Source of the DNA: a virus
IMG/VR virus record: IMGVR_UViG_3300008259_000439
Location: 1 to 27,854 of that record
Length of the DNA stretch: 27,854 bases
Strand: one strand, 5' to 3'
Positions 22,363-27,854 of this stretch are shown here, piece by piece; the stretch's first letter is position 1; the number at the start of each line of letters is the position of its first letter. The notes below the pieces were generated by a model. The model did not search any database. It had not been told where the DNA came from and worked only from the letters and a program-made list of their open reading frames with translations. Position numbers and translations under genes: made by a program.

Positions 22363-23367
22363 TTAAACATTCTCCCAATCCTGAGAAATAGTGTTCCACA
22401 GTTCAGCCAATTCAGCCCAAGTATTATTGGTAAATGGTAACTCTGGTAAATCACATCTGTTGTAATCAAATGGTTGCGTTATTGTTAAGTTTAATGTCCA
22501 TCCAGCGAGAACCGTTTCAAATCTCTCCAAAAATGGTTCAACTGTTGCGTTCCACTCGCTCTCGTACTCTGATAAATATAAAATTGTGAATATATCTTTC
22601 GTAATTTCCAATGTGTCACTCATCACATCTCTTTGGTTGGAATAGGTATTATCTAATCTATCCGCAACAATGATTTGGAAATTGTATGTTAATTGGTTTT
22701 GGTCCAACACAGCATTATTCGGAACAACGTACATTCTCGTATACTCAGGTTCCTTTTCTGTTTCAATATCCATTGTAATCTGTGTTATGTCCCCAAAACC
22801 AAAACTGTTAATCTGTTCGTGTGCTCGTGCAATCTCCTCAAAATCTTCAATAACTTGTTTGTAGTTAACAAGATTTACACTTGGAGGTAATGTTAAACCT
22901 GAGAATGGTAATACACACTCATTGTAATCAAATGGTTGTTCTAACGTAATGTTAAGGGTCCATCCCCCTAATATTGTTTCAAATCGTTCCAAGAACGGGA
23001 TAACCTGTGGTCCCCACTCTGGTTCATAGTACCAACTGAAATTACCGTATTGTGCGGTATAAGATTGGTACATAATGGTGAACATATCTTTGGCAATCTC
23101 CAACGTATCTGACATAACGTCCCTTTGGTTGGAATAATCCTCATTAATTCTGTCACAGATAATAATGGCGAAGTTATATAATAACCTGTTTTGTGCTAGC
23201 GTAACCTGACCCGGTACCACGTACATTTTTGTATATACGGGTTCCTGTTTGGTTTCAATATCCATTGTTATCTGCGTGATATCACCAAACCCAAAAGAGT
23301 TGATTTGTGGGTGGTAATATGCCATCCCACTCATATCTTGGATAATTTGTTTTAAATTGGTAATCAT
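22363..23367 (-). CDS. Tandemly duplicated tail-completion-like protein
   Basis: The 334-aa product consists of two copies of one domain of about 150 residues (about 4-155 and 167-310) plus a short acidic C-terminus. Both copies carry INSFGFGDITQITMDIET, then MYVVP, NQRDVMSDTLEI, PFLERFETxLxGWTLN and PFDYN.C.LP. Copy 2 lacks about ten residues found between SDTLEI and FLERFE in copy 1. The domain is an alpha/beta phage protein; the 'ERFET.L.GWTLN' end recalls small neck or tail-terminator proteins, but I cannot prove that family. It lies 18 bases after the chaperone-like gene and 24 before the fibre. A duplicated neck protein could build a ring with half the number of chains, or the two halves may bind different partners. 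Confidence 0.55.
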   Translation of the reverse strand: MITNLKQIIQDMSGMAYYHPQINSFGFGDITQITMDIETKQEPVYTKMYVVPGQVTLAQNRLLYNFAIIICDRINEDYSNQRDVMSDTLEIAKDMFTIMYQSYTAQYGNFSWYYEPEWGPQVIPFLERFETILGGWTLNITLEQPFDYNECVLPFSGLTLPPSVNLVNYKQVIEDFEEIARAHEQINSFGFGDITQITMDIETEKEPEYTRMYVVPNNAVLDQNQLTYNFQIIVADRLDNTYSNQRDVMSDTLEITKDIFTILYLSEYESEWNATVEPFLERFETVLAGWTLNLTITQPFDYNRCDLPELPFTNNTWAELAELWNTISQDWENV

Positions 23368-23385
23368 CTACAATTAAATATAAAT

Positions 23386-23688
23386 TTAGTGGGTTTGAGT
23401 TCCCATCATTTGTTTTTGTTTCCTTTCAATCAATCTATCTTTTTCAATCATATAAGATAATTGATTCATAACCGATATTATTGTTTGGGTAATGATTTCT
23501 TTATGTCGTGTAAAGTCGTCTTGAGCAACTCTGTTGAGAACCAAGTACCATCCAAATCTTTTCGAAAAATTACCTTCCAAAGAATCGTCCTCCATTTCCA
23601 AGCGAATTTTATCTGCGTCCAACTTATCTTCATCCAATTCTTCAAAGATGTTGGGGTAAAGTTTAATAAGTTCTTTGCGAAAAGTGTA
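23386..23688 (-). CDS. Tail-chaperone-like gene, 3' part (-1 frame)
   Basis: This is the continuation of the gene starting at 24218, in the -1 frame after the T9 run. It reads YTFRKELIKLYPNIFEELDE, then DADKIRLEMEDDSLEGNFSK, RFGWYLVLNRVAQDDFTRHK and a long C-terminal helix with SVMNQLSYMIEKDRLIERKQ; the stop is TAA at 23386. This looks like a natural helical protein, whereas the zero frame over the same DNA is rich in Trp and Lys and looks like a shadow. A separate start is possible only at TTG 23637, in the middle of a helix, which is unlikely. A joined product would be 277 aa. The helical C-terminus could be the part that contacts the tape measure protein, as the T part of lambda GT does. 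Confidence 0.55.
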   Translation of the reverse strand, partial: YTFRKELIKLYPNIFEELDEDKLDADKIRLEMEDDSLEGNFSKRFGWYLVLNRVAQDDFTRHKEIITQTIISVMNQLSYMIEKDRLIERKQKQMMGTQTH

Positions 23689-24218
23689 AAAAAAAACTGA
23701 CCACCTAACGCAATCTCACAATCAAGTTTGGTTTTAAAGAGTTCTGCTCTACCCTCCAAACTTTCTTGGTTGTACTTTTCTATCTCAAACTTATGTTTAC
23801 CATTATCTTTTGTAATTGGTCGATATAAGATTGCGGTGATTACGTGTAGGTAATCTAATATCTCACTATCTTTCTTGGTTAATAATGTATCCAAATCCGC
23901 ATATTCACCAAATGACATCTTCTTCCAATTGGGTATAAAACCGTATTCCACACCATCTAATGTAAATCTATCCACAAAACCGGGTTTTTCATCAGGTATA
24001 ATTTCTAACAATCTATTGGTTATAAAATGTACTTTCTGATGTTCAGCATCCATAAGTTTCTCAACAGGTGCTCCTGTTAAAACACTAACTAACTTAGCTT
24101 GGAAGTATTCATCATCAAACAAACCATTTATCTTGTATAGTTTTACATAGTTTTCAAGTGTAATGTACGTGGGTATTTTATATTCAATACCTTCTAATTC
24201 AAAAGTTATTTTACTCAT
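23478..24218 (-). CDS. Tail-chaperone-like gene, 5' part (zero frame)
   Basis: The zero frame codes 246 aa from ATG 24218, which overlaps the terminase stop by four bases. Residues 1-177 look natural: MSKITFELEGIEYKIPTYIT, then SFGEYADLDTLLTKKDSEIL, 'LHVITAILYRPI', 'EKYNQESLEGRAELFKTKLDCEIALGGQFFF'. The pattern 'FGEYxxLD...I..YRP...Y......RxxxF...x...ALGxxFF' is seen in small tail or baseplate assembly proteins. After the T9 run (23688-23696) the zero frame turns unnatural (NWMKISWTQIKFAWKWRTIL) and runs 69 codons to a stop. Lambda-type tail assembly chaperones are also made in two forms by a -1 shift, which fits. It is a probable assembly chaperone for the tape measure protein, though the tape measure gene lies 15 kb downstream. 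Confidence 0.55.
   Translation of the reverse strand: MSKITFELEGIEYKIPTYITLENYVKLYKINGLFDDEYFQAKLVSVLTGAPVEKLMDAEHQKVHFITNRLLEIIPDEKPGFVDRFTLDGVEYGFIPNWKKMSFGEYADLDTLLTKKDSEILDYLHVITAILYRPITKDNGKHKFEIEKYNQESLEGRAELFKTKLDCEIALGGQFFFTLFAKNLLNFTPTSLKNWMKISWTQIKFAWKWRTILWKVIFRKDLDGTWFSTELLKTTLHDIKKSLPKQ
23688..23696 (-). other. T9 homopolymer slip site
   Basis: The minus strand reads CAG TTTTTTTTT ACA in the zero frame. A -1 slip, or one extra T, gives CAG TTT TTT TTT TAC ACT TTT and joins the natural-looking halves of the gene. Runs of nine A or T are known sites of transcriptional slippage in AT-rich genomes, and also of assembly errors. Confidence 0.7.
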
Positions 24219-25534
24219 AATCGTGCTATGGCGTATCTGCCACTATTTTTTGGTTTAAGTTCATAATACATACGCATCATAATTGCGTCAGCAAAGTCAG
24301 GAGAACGACCTAATAAACGTTTCTGTTCTTCCTTACTCATTACCGCAACCTTATTATCTTTATCCACATCTTTAAGTTTAATACTCATTAGTTCTTGAGT
24401 TAAAGAATCTATCAGTGATGGGTTGGATAGGTTTATAGATATATTTCCTTTTTTAAACTCATCCGCCAACTTAACATAACATTGGGATTTAAGATTGGAA
24501 TAGTTTTCATTATGTAATGGAGATGAATTGTTAATAAAGTTCTTACCCCTAATCTGGTCCGCAACACCCCCTCCAACACCATCAGAATCGATTATAACAT
24601 TCTGTGGATGTATTCCGTGGATTTGAATAAGAGTTTTAATCTCATCAGCAACTTGTACGGTATCTATCTTTTGATATTGTTTTACATCAATCAAACATAA
24701 TCCAACCCATATACAAATCATCGTAGAATCCGACCCAAATCGAGCAACGTCAACCGACATATACTTTGTATCACCAATGTTAATATCATTACGGAAAACG
24801 GATGATACGATACTGTCATAATCAAATACCATCCCTATCTCATCTGTGTATTCCCAATTACCTTGAAGTAATCTCTTTTGTTGTGGTAATGGTAATGATT
24901 TAAGGTTCTCAATATAATCGGGACTGATGTGTGGATTATCTGTTACCAACGATTGAACAAACTTCTTATTTGATTCTAAATCCCCCTTAATGAAGGGTAC
25001 AAAGAATTCTGATTTAATATAGTTTGTGCCAGGGTTACAGGTCATCAATATCTTTGGTTTAAGATTATATTCTGTTAACTTGTATCTTATACGACTTTTG
25101 ATTACTGCGTATGCGGTTCTACTTGATTGTTGTGCTTCGTCAATTGCCGCACCTGTAATTTCAAGTGAACCCAAACTATCGAAGTTAATATCTGAGGGAT
25201 TGTGTTGGATATCTTTAAAAATGATTTCTGACCCATTGTAAAAGGTCAGGACGTTGTTTTGACCGTTGTAGGTATAGTGTGTACCACTTTTTAATTCAAG
25301 TGTCTGTAATACCTCTAAAATCGTTTTTAGTGTGGTTAGTTTAAGATGTTGTAATACGGTACGTGCAACCAACCATCTTGTACCAGAATATTTTAATGAC
25401 ATAGTACAAACCCATAACGCCAATATAAATGTTTTACCACCGGCAACACCACCACCAAATACTACTTCGGTAGTAGAATCATCAGTTAGATATTCCCACG
25501 CTTCTGTTTGACGTTTAGTTAGTTTTATGTCCAC
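24215..25534 (-). CDS. terL: Terminase large subunit
   Basis: The 439-aa product is the packaging motor ATPase and nuclease, which acts at the portal and cuts genome ends. The ATPase half has Walker A GGGVAGGKT (residues 27-35), Walker B LEITGAAIDEAQ with Asp132-Glu133, and a coupling motif around MTCNPGTN (164-171). The nuclease half has an RNase H-like acidic triad: Asp262 in MSVDVARFGSD, Asp317 in VIIDSDGVGGG and Asp416 in SPDFADAIMM. Length and motifs are complete. The start is GTG at 25534, which overlaps the HNH gene by 20 bases; the sequence from MDIKLTKRQTEAWEYLT matches where this family normally begins. The next gene starts inside its stop codon region (four-base overlap). Confidence 0.92.
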   Translation of the reverse strand: MDIKLTKRQTEAWEYLTDDSTTEVVFGGGVAGGKTFILALWVCTMSLKYSGTRWLVARTVLQHLKLTTLKTILEVLQTLELKSGTHYTYNGQNNVLTFYNGSEIIFKDIQHNPSDINFDSLGSLEITGAAIDEAQQSSRTAYAVIKSRIRYKLTEYNLKPKILMTCNPGTNYIKSEFFVPFIKGDLESNKKFVQSLVTDNPHISPDYIENLKSLPLPQQKRLLQGNWEYTDEIGMVFDYDSIVSSVFRNDINIGDTKYMSVDVARFGSDSTMICIWVGLCLIDVKQYQKIDTVQVADEIKTLIQIHGIHPQNVIIDSDGVGGGVADQIRGKNFINNSSPLHNENYSNLKSQCYVKLADEFKKGNISINLSNPSLIDSLTQELMSIKLKDVDKDNKVAVMSKEEQKRLLGRSPDFADAIMMRMYYELKPKNSGRYAIARL

Positions 25535-26012
25535 GTTGTCTTTTGTTGTTATTCTGTTCTTTTATTGTTGCCCATCTACAATTATCGGGTTCATAAATAC
25601 CACTTTGATTTGGGTATCTATCTAATGTTGTTCCAATAGGTCGTTCACCCATATCGGAAAGAAAGTTTTCAAATGAATTTCTCCATCTTTCACAAACAGT
25701 TATTCCTGCACCACCGTAATTGTAATAATCCTTTCTATTTGAATTATAACATCTTTGTTTCATCATTGCCCAACTATTATATGTTGGGGTACTATTACTA
25801 TGTCCGTGTATTTTTCTGTTTTTATTTATAATTTTTCTATAACAACCACAAGATTTAGTAATACCTTTTGTTAAATGATGTAAACGTTCAATTGCTACAT
25901 TACCACAATCACATAAACATTCAAAATATCTATTACCATTTTTTGTTTCAACTCCTTTAATAATTGTTAAACGTCCGTATCGGTCACCCGCTTTTACTTC
26001 TAATCGTTTCAT
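25515..26012 (-). CDS. HNH-type homing endonuclease-like protein
   Basis: The 165-aa product starts MKRLEVKAGDRYGRLTIIKG. Residues 32-57 hold Cys pairs (CLCDCG, SCGC) that suit a zinc site. Residues 98-150 carry the conserved phage HNH-type block: NYGGAGITVCERWRNSFENF, LSDMGERPIGTTLDRYPN, then GIYEPDNCRWATIKEQ. This family is known from free-standing putative homing endonucleases in phages, often placed beside terminase genes. The gene lies between the small and large terminase subunits and overlaps the start of the latter by 20 bases. It is preceded by a promoter-like TATATTTG and an 18-bp palindrome, and its codons are more AT-rich than those of the terminase genes, which suggests later arrival. 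Whether it acts as a mobile element or helps in cos cleavage cannot be told from the sequence. Confidence 0.8.
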   Translation of the reverse strand: MKRLEVKAGDRYGRLTIIKGVETKNGNRYFECLCDCGNVAIERLHHLTKGITKSCGCYRKIINKNRKIHGHSNSTPTYNSWAMMKQRCYNSNRKDYYNYGGAGITVCERWRNSFENFLSDMGERPIGTTLDRYPNQSGIYEPDNCRWATIKEQNNNKRQRGHKTN

Positions 26013-26032
26013 TTATCGAAATTTTTATCTCA

Positions 26033-26040
26033 CAAATATA
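26033..26040 (-). promoter_or_regulatory. Bacteroidota-type -7 promoter element (TATATTTG)
   Basis: TATATTTG fits the TAnnTTTG consensus of Bacteroidota housekeeping promoters and ends 20 bases before the HNH start codon. No TTTG-like -33 element is seen at the usual 17-23 base spacing, so the promoter would be partial. It is the only such motif I found in a gap between genes in this window. Confidence 0.35.
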
Positions 26041-26046
26041 CAAAAA

Positions 26047-26064
26047 AATATATACGTATATATT
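26047..26064. promoter_or_regulatory. Perfect 18-bp palindrome
   Basis: AATATATACGTATATATT is identical on both strands. It overlaps the small terminase stop codon and on the minus strand is followed directly by a T-run. It could fold as a weak terminator for the small terminase message, or be a binding site for a dimeric regulator next to the TATATTTG element. Confidence 0.45.
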
Positions 26065-26464
26065 ACTTATCTAATATAATATTGATTGAGATTGGGTCCC
26101 CTCCACTGGTAATGTCCACCTTTTGAGTTCCCTCCAATCCAAATAGTTTTGTAAGAGAATCCAATACCTCTTTCTCTACCCTACGGTTATTTGACATTCT
26201 ACAACGATTAAGGAGGTCAAAGTACCTTTCTATCTGTGATGACAATAACTCTTCTCTCTCGTCCTCAAAACGTAGTTTTAACCTATCCTTTGCATCCTTC
26301 CATAGATTGTCCGCTTGTCGTGTGGTTATCCCAAACTCTTTTGATGCTTTGTTTCTGAACTCAATTGAGTTTAAACGTTCATACAACATCATCTCAAATA
26401 CGCGGACCAATCGTTCCTCATATTCTACCTCTGTTGTTTTGCGTCCTTTATTTTCCTTTTCCAT
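26063..26464 (-). CDS. terS: Terminase small subunit
   Basis: The 133-aa product is a probable small terminase subunit, which recognises the packaging site and recruits the large subunit. The N-terminal half is helical and basic, with a helix-turn-helix-like stretch (NKASKEFGITTRQADNLWKD, about residues 38-57). Residues 60-90 form a long helix for oligomer formation (RFEDEREELLSSQIERYFDL). The C-terminal tail, KLFGLEGTQKVDITSGGDPI followed by SINIILDK, is a phrase typical of these proteins. Position, two genes before the large subunit and separated only by the HNH gene, agrees. The length is normal for the family. Confidence 0.8.
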   Translation of the reverse strand: MEKENKGRKTTEVEYEERLVRVFEMMLYERLNSIEFRNKASKEFGITTRQADNLWKDAKDRLKLRFEDEREELLSSQIERYFDLLNRCRMSNNRRVEKEVLDSLTKLFGLEGTQKVDITSGGDPISINIILDK

Positions 26465-26475
26465 ACCTATAAATA

Positions 26476-26817
26476 TTAATTTTTGGGATAATGGGTGTCA
26501 ACATAGTGTTTTACCTTTCTGTACTGTCTTCTATCACATCCCTGACATTTATTCAATGGTTCGTTGAAGAGTAATGAATATATCATATTTAATTCATTAT
26601 ACATTTCATCTGTGAATGTCTTTCTTGTCATTTCGGTGTATAAGTACATTACTTCTTCTTTTGTTACCAATTGTATTATTTGTGGTAATGGTAATTCTTC
26701 CACGGGTTTCTTTTTCTTACAACTGGTACACTTTTTTGACTTGGGTGGTTCTCCACCATTCCAATTCTTTAATTCTTCGTTTAACACGTCATCAATTGTT
26801 TTCTTCTTGATTTCCAT
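26476..26817 (-). CDS. Small CxxC zinc-binding-like protein, unknown function
   Basis: The 113-aa product has two CxxC motifs, CTSC at residues 30-33 within a Lys-rich stretch (KSKKCTSCKKKKPVEELPLP) and CQGC at 91-94, separated by a helical part (KEEVMYLYTEMTRKTFTDEM, YNELNMIYSLLFNEP). The four cysteines may bind one zinc ion, with the helices forming the core. The basic surroundings suggest nucleic acid binding. The gene overlaps the methyltransferase gene by 26 bases and ends 11 bases before the small terminase start, so it is part of the packaging operon. It could be a packaging or transcription accessory factor. I do not recognise the family. Confidence 0.55.
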   Translation of the reverse strand: MEIKKKTIDDVLNEELKNWNGGEPPKSKKCTSCKKKKPVEELPLPQIIQLVTKEEVMYLYTEMTRKTFTDEMYNELNMIYSLLFNEPLNKCQGCDRRQYRKVKHYVDTHYPKN

Positions 26818-27367
26818 TCTTTCTGAGTTTAATTGTTACATTTTTAGGTTTCTTTAGGTGGAATACACCCATTGAATCAGGGTTTATATTCATTAACTGA
26901 TATCTTCCCTCAACATAGAACCCCCACTCTTTTGACATATTTTCAATAACTATCCTCGTGGCTAAATTGTGAAATTCTATTCCAATCTCTCTTACCGATT
27001 CCATTTGTTCCGCGGTAATGTTATTCAGGAATATCTCTGAACCTTCCACGTCGATTTTTAATACTTGAGGTTTATATGCATTAATGTAGAATCTGAACTT
27101 CTCAGTACTATCCAAGTAATCCATATGTTGAAAGAATCTTTCTGTCTTTAGATTATCTCGGTACCAATTATAACTTGGTTCATTGGGGTCAATTCCAATT
27201 ACCTTTGTTGCCCCTTCCTTTAAGAAATATATTGGTGTAGGTTCTACGTCGTTTTCCCAAATACCACATCCCATATCGATAATGGTTCTGCCGTCCACAT
27301 CCAAAAATCCCCAATGTTCTTTTGGGTTCTCTGTATGAATTACTTTAATTTCCATTAAGTTTGTCAT
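26792..27367 (-). CDS. FkbM family SAM-dependent methyltransferase
   Basis: The 191-aa product has class I methyltransferase features. Motif I is TIIDMGCGIWENDVEPTPIY (residues 28-47), the acidic end of strand 2 is IGIDPNEP (Asp60), and the FkbM hallmark VLKIDVEGSEIFLNNI lies at 102-117. FkbM-type enzymes put methyl groups on sugars or other hydroxyl groups. In a phage this could modify host surface glycans, viral glycans or a small molecule. It is shorter than many FkbM enzymes (about 200-280 aa) but the core is complete. The start may be ATG 27367 or, four codons later, ATG 27355; both overlap the upstream gene and neither has a Shine-Dalgarno sequence. The target is unknown. Confidence 0.75.
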   Translation of the reverse strand: MTNLMEIKVIHTENPKEHWGFLDVDGRTIIDMGCGIWENDVEPTPIYFLKEGATKVIGIDPNEPSYNWYRDNLKTERFFQHMDYLDSTEKFRFYINAYKPQVLKIDVEGSEIFLNNITAEQMESVREIGIEFHNLATRIVIENMSKEWGFYVEGRYQLMNINPDSMGVFHLKKPKNVTIKLRKNGNQEENN

Positions 27368-27854
27368 TAGTTTTAGTTTTCATTTGTAATTTTGCTTCTT
27401 TAACATATCGAGCAATACTTGTAAGTGGTATCCCCGTTTTTAATGCAACCTGTTTTAAACTACCGTGGGTCATATATAACTCAAATACAGATTTTTTAAA
27501 CCAATCAAGTTCAGAGAATGATATCTCCAAACATTGGATAAGAACTTCCCTTTCCATTTTTTGCTCATAATCATCAGCCACATCATAATTATAATCAAGT
27601 TCTTGACTTAAATCAACATATTTTTTATAACGATAATAGAACGGTGATGTTTTGGAATTCCAATTAATTCTCATTATTGCGGTGATATAGTATTTGATAC
27701 TATTCTCATCATATTCTTTTAACTCAATCTTCTCCTTCTCATAGAGTTGCAGTAAGACATCGTTTAAGAGGTCGTTGGATAGTTCGTGACCTCTTGTTAT
27801 TCTTTTTGAAATTTTACTTAATTCAAAGTAATTGTTAACTATAAATTGTTCTAT
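27345..27854 (-). CDS. Sigma-70-like/HTH regulator, 5' end outside window
   Basis: The frame is open from the right edge to the stop at 27345, giving 169 visible residues; the ATG at 27674 is internal because the frame continues upstream without a stop. Early residues (SKISKRITRGHELSNDLLND, VLLQLYEKEK) recall sigma region 2, which has a similar helical 'DLLxDVxLxLY' stretch. The C-terminal part (SELDWFKKSVFELYMTHGSL followed by KQVALKTGIPLTSIARYVKE) fits a region 4 helix-turn-helix with the 'xxVALxTGIPxxSIxRxVKxA' pattern. The gene is probably a small phage sigma factor or DNA-binding regulator that may drive the late genes downstream. The next gene starts within it (23-base overlap). The fold call is moderate since the N-terminus is missing. 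Confidence 0.5.
   Translation of the reverse strand: MEQFIVNNYFELSKISKRITRGHELSNDLLNDVLLQLYEKEKIELKEYDENSIKYYITAIMRINWNSKTSPFYYRYKKYVDLSQELDYNYDVADDYEQKMEREVLIQCLEISFSELDWFKKSVFELYMTHGSLKQVALKTGIPLTSIARYVKEAKLQMKTKTNDKLNGN

Noticed and set aside
23386-23637. Independent 83-aa gene starting at TTG 23637
   Set aside because: The frame reads naturally upstream of this codon to the T9 run, and the start would lie inside a helix; a frameshifted continuation is more likely.
27345-27674. Complete 109-aa regulator starting at ATG 27674
   Set aside because: The same frame is open to the window edge with natural-looking sequence, so this ATG is internal.
1-27854. tRNA genes, integrase or attachment sites
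   Set aside because: No cloverleaf-like sequence, recombinase motif or flanking direct repeats were noticed; gaps between genes are too short to hold a tRNA except at 2358-2432 and 4031-4105, which do not fit one.

Overview
The window is a stretch of a tailed dsDNA bacteriophage genome (Caudoviricetes) with a long tail. All 25 or so genes lie on the minus strand, packed with gaps of 1-75 bases or short overlaps, so transcription runs from the right end (27854) to the left end (1). No gene on the plus strand could be supported. The DNA is clearly AT-rich and starts are preceded by A-rich leaders rather than by Shine-Dalgarno sequences. The one convincing promoter-like motif in a gap is TATATTTG, which fits the Bacteroidota -7 element TAnnTTTG. 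Together with the protein types, this points to a phage of a Bacteroidota (flavobacterium-like) host. The host call is inference.

Right end, upstream side (about 25.5-27.85 kb): a sigma-70-like or helix-turn-helix protein cut by the window edge, a FkbM-type methyltransferase, a small CxxC protein, the small terminase subunit, and an HNH-type endonuclease gene wedged between the small and large terminase genes. Next come the large terminase (24.2-25.5 kb) and a tail-chaperone-like gene whose reading frame is broken at a run of nine T. Then comes a 334-aa protein made of two tandem copies of one domain.

Middle (5.9-22.3 kb): the tail and adhesion module. It holds a 1484-aa fibre with 9-residue serine/alanine repeats and a probable -1 frameshift extension at its C-terminus, a LamG-like lectin protein, a small protein of unknown role, and a gp10-like neck protein. 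It continues with a 535-aa tail protein, a 1701-aa protein with delta-60 repeats, a cysteine-rich 422-aa protein and the tape measure protein. Three of these proteins carry the same Thr-Pro linker.

Left end (1-5.9 kb): the head module. It has a 44-aa very basic protein, a MuF-like head morphogenesis protein, an XkdF-like protease, a scaffold-like protein, the major capsid protein, a probable tail tube protein, a strong terminator with a UUCG loop, a small unknown protein, the portal, and the start of a connector-like gene. The order terminase, tail, protease, capsid, portal is unlike the usual order of terminase, portal, protease, capsid, tail.

The most interesting observations are two probable frameshift sites. 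One is T9 in the chaperone-like gene; the other is GTTAAAC directly before the fibre stop codon. Others are the Thr-Pro linker shared by three tail proteins, the tandemly duplicated 334-aa protein, and the HNH gene that seems to bring its own promoter. No integrase, lysis gene, replication gene, tRNA, CRISPR array or reverse transcriptase was seen.
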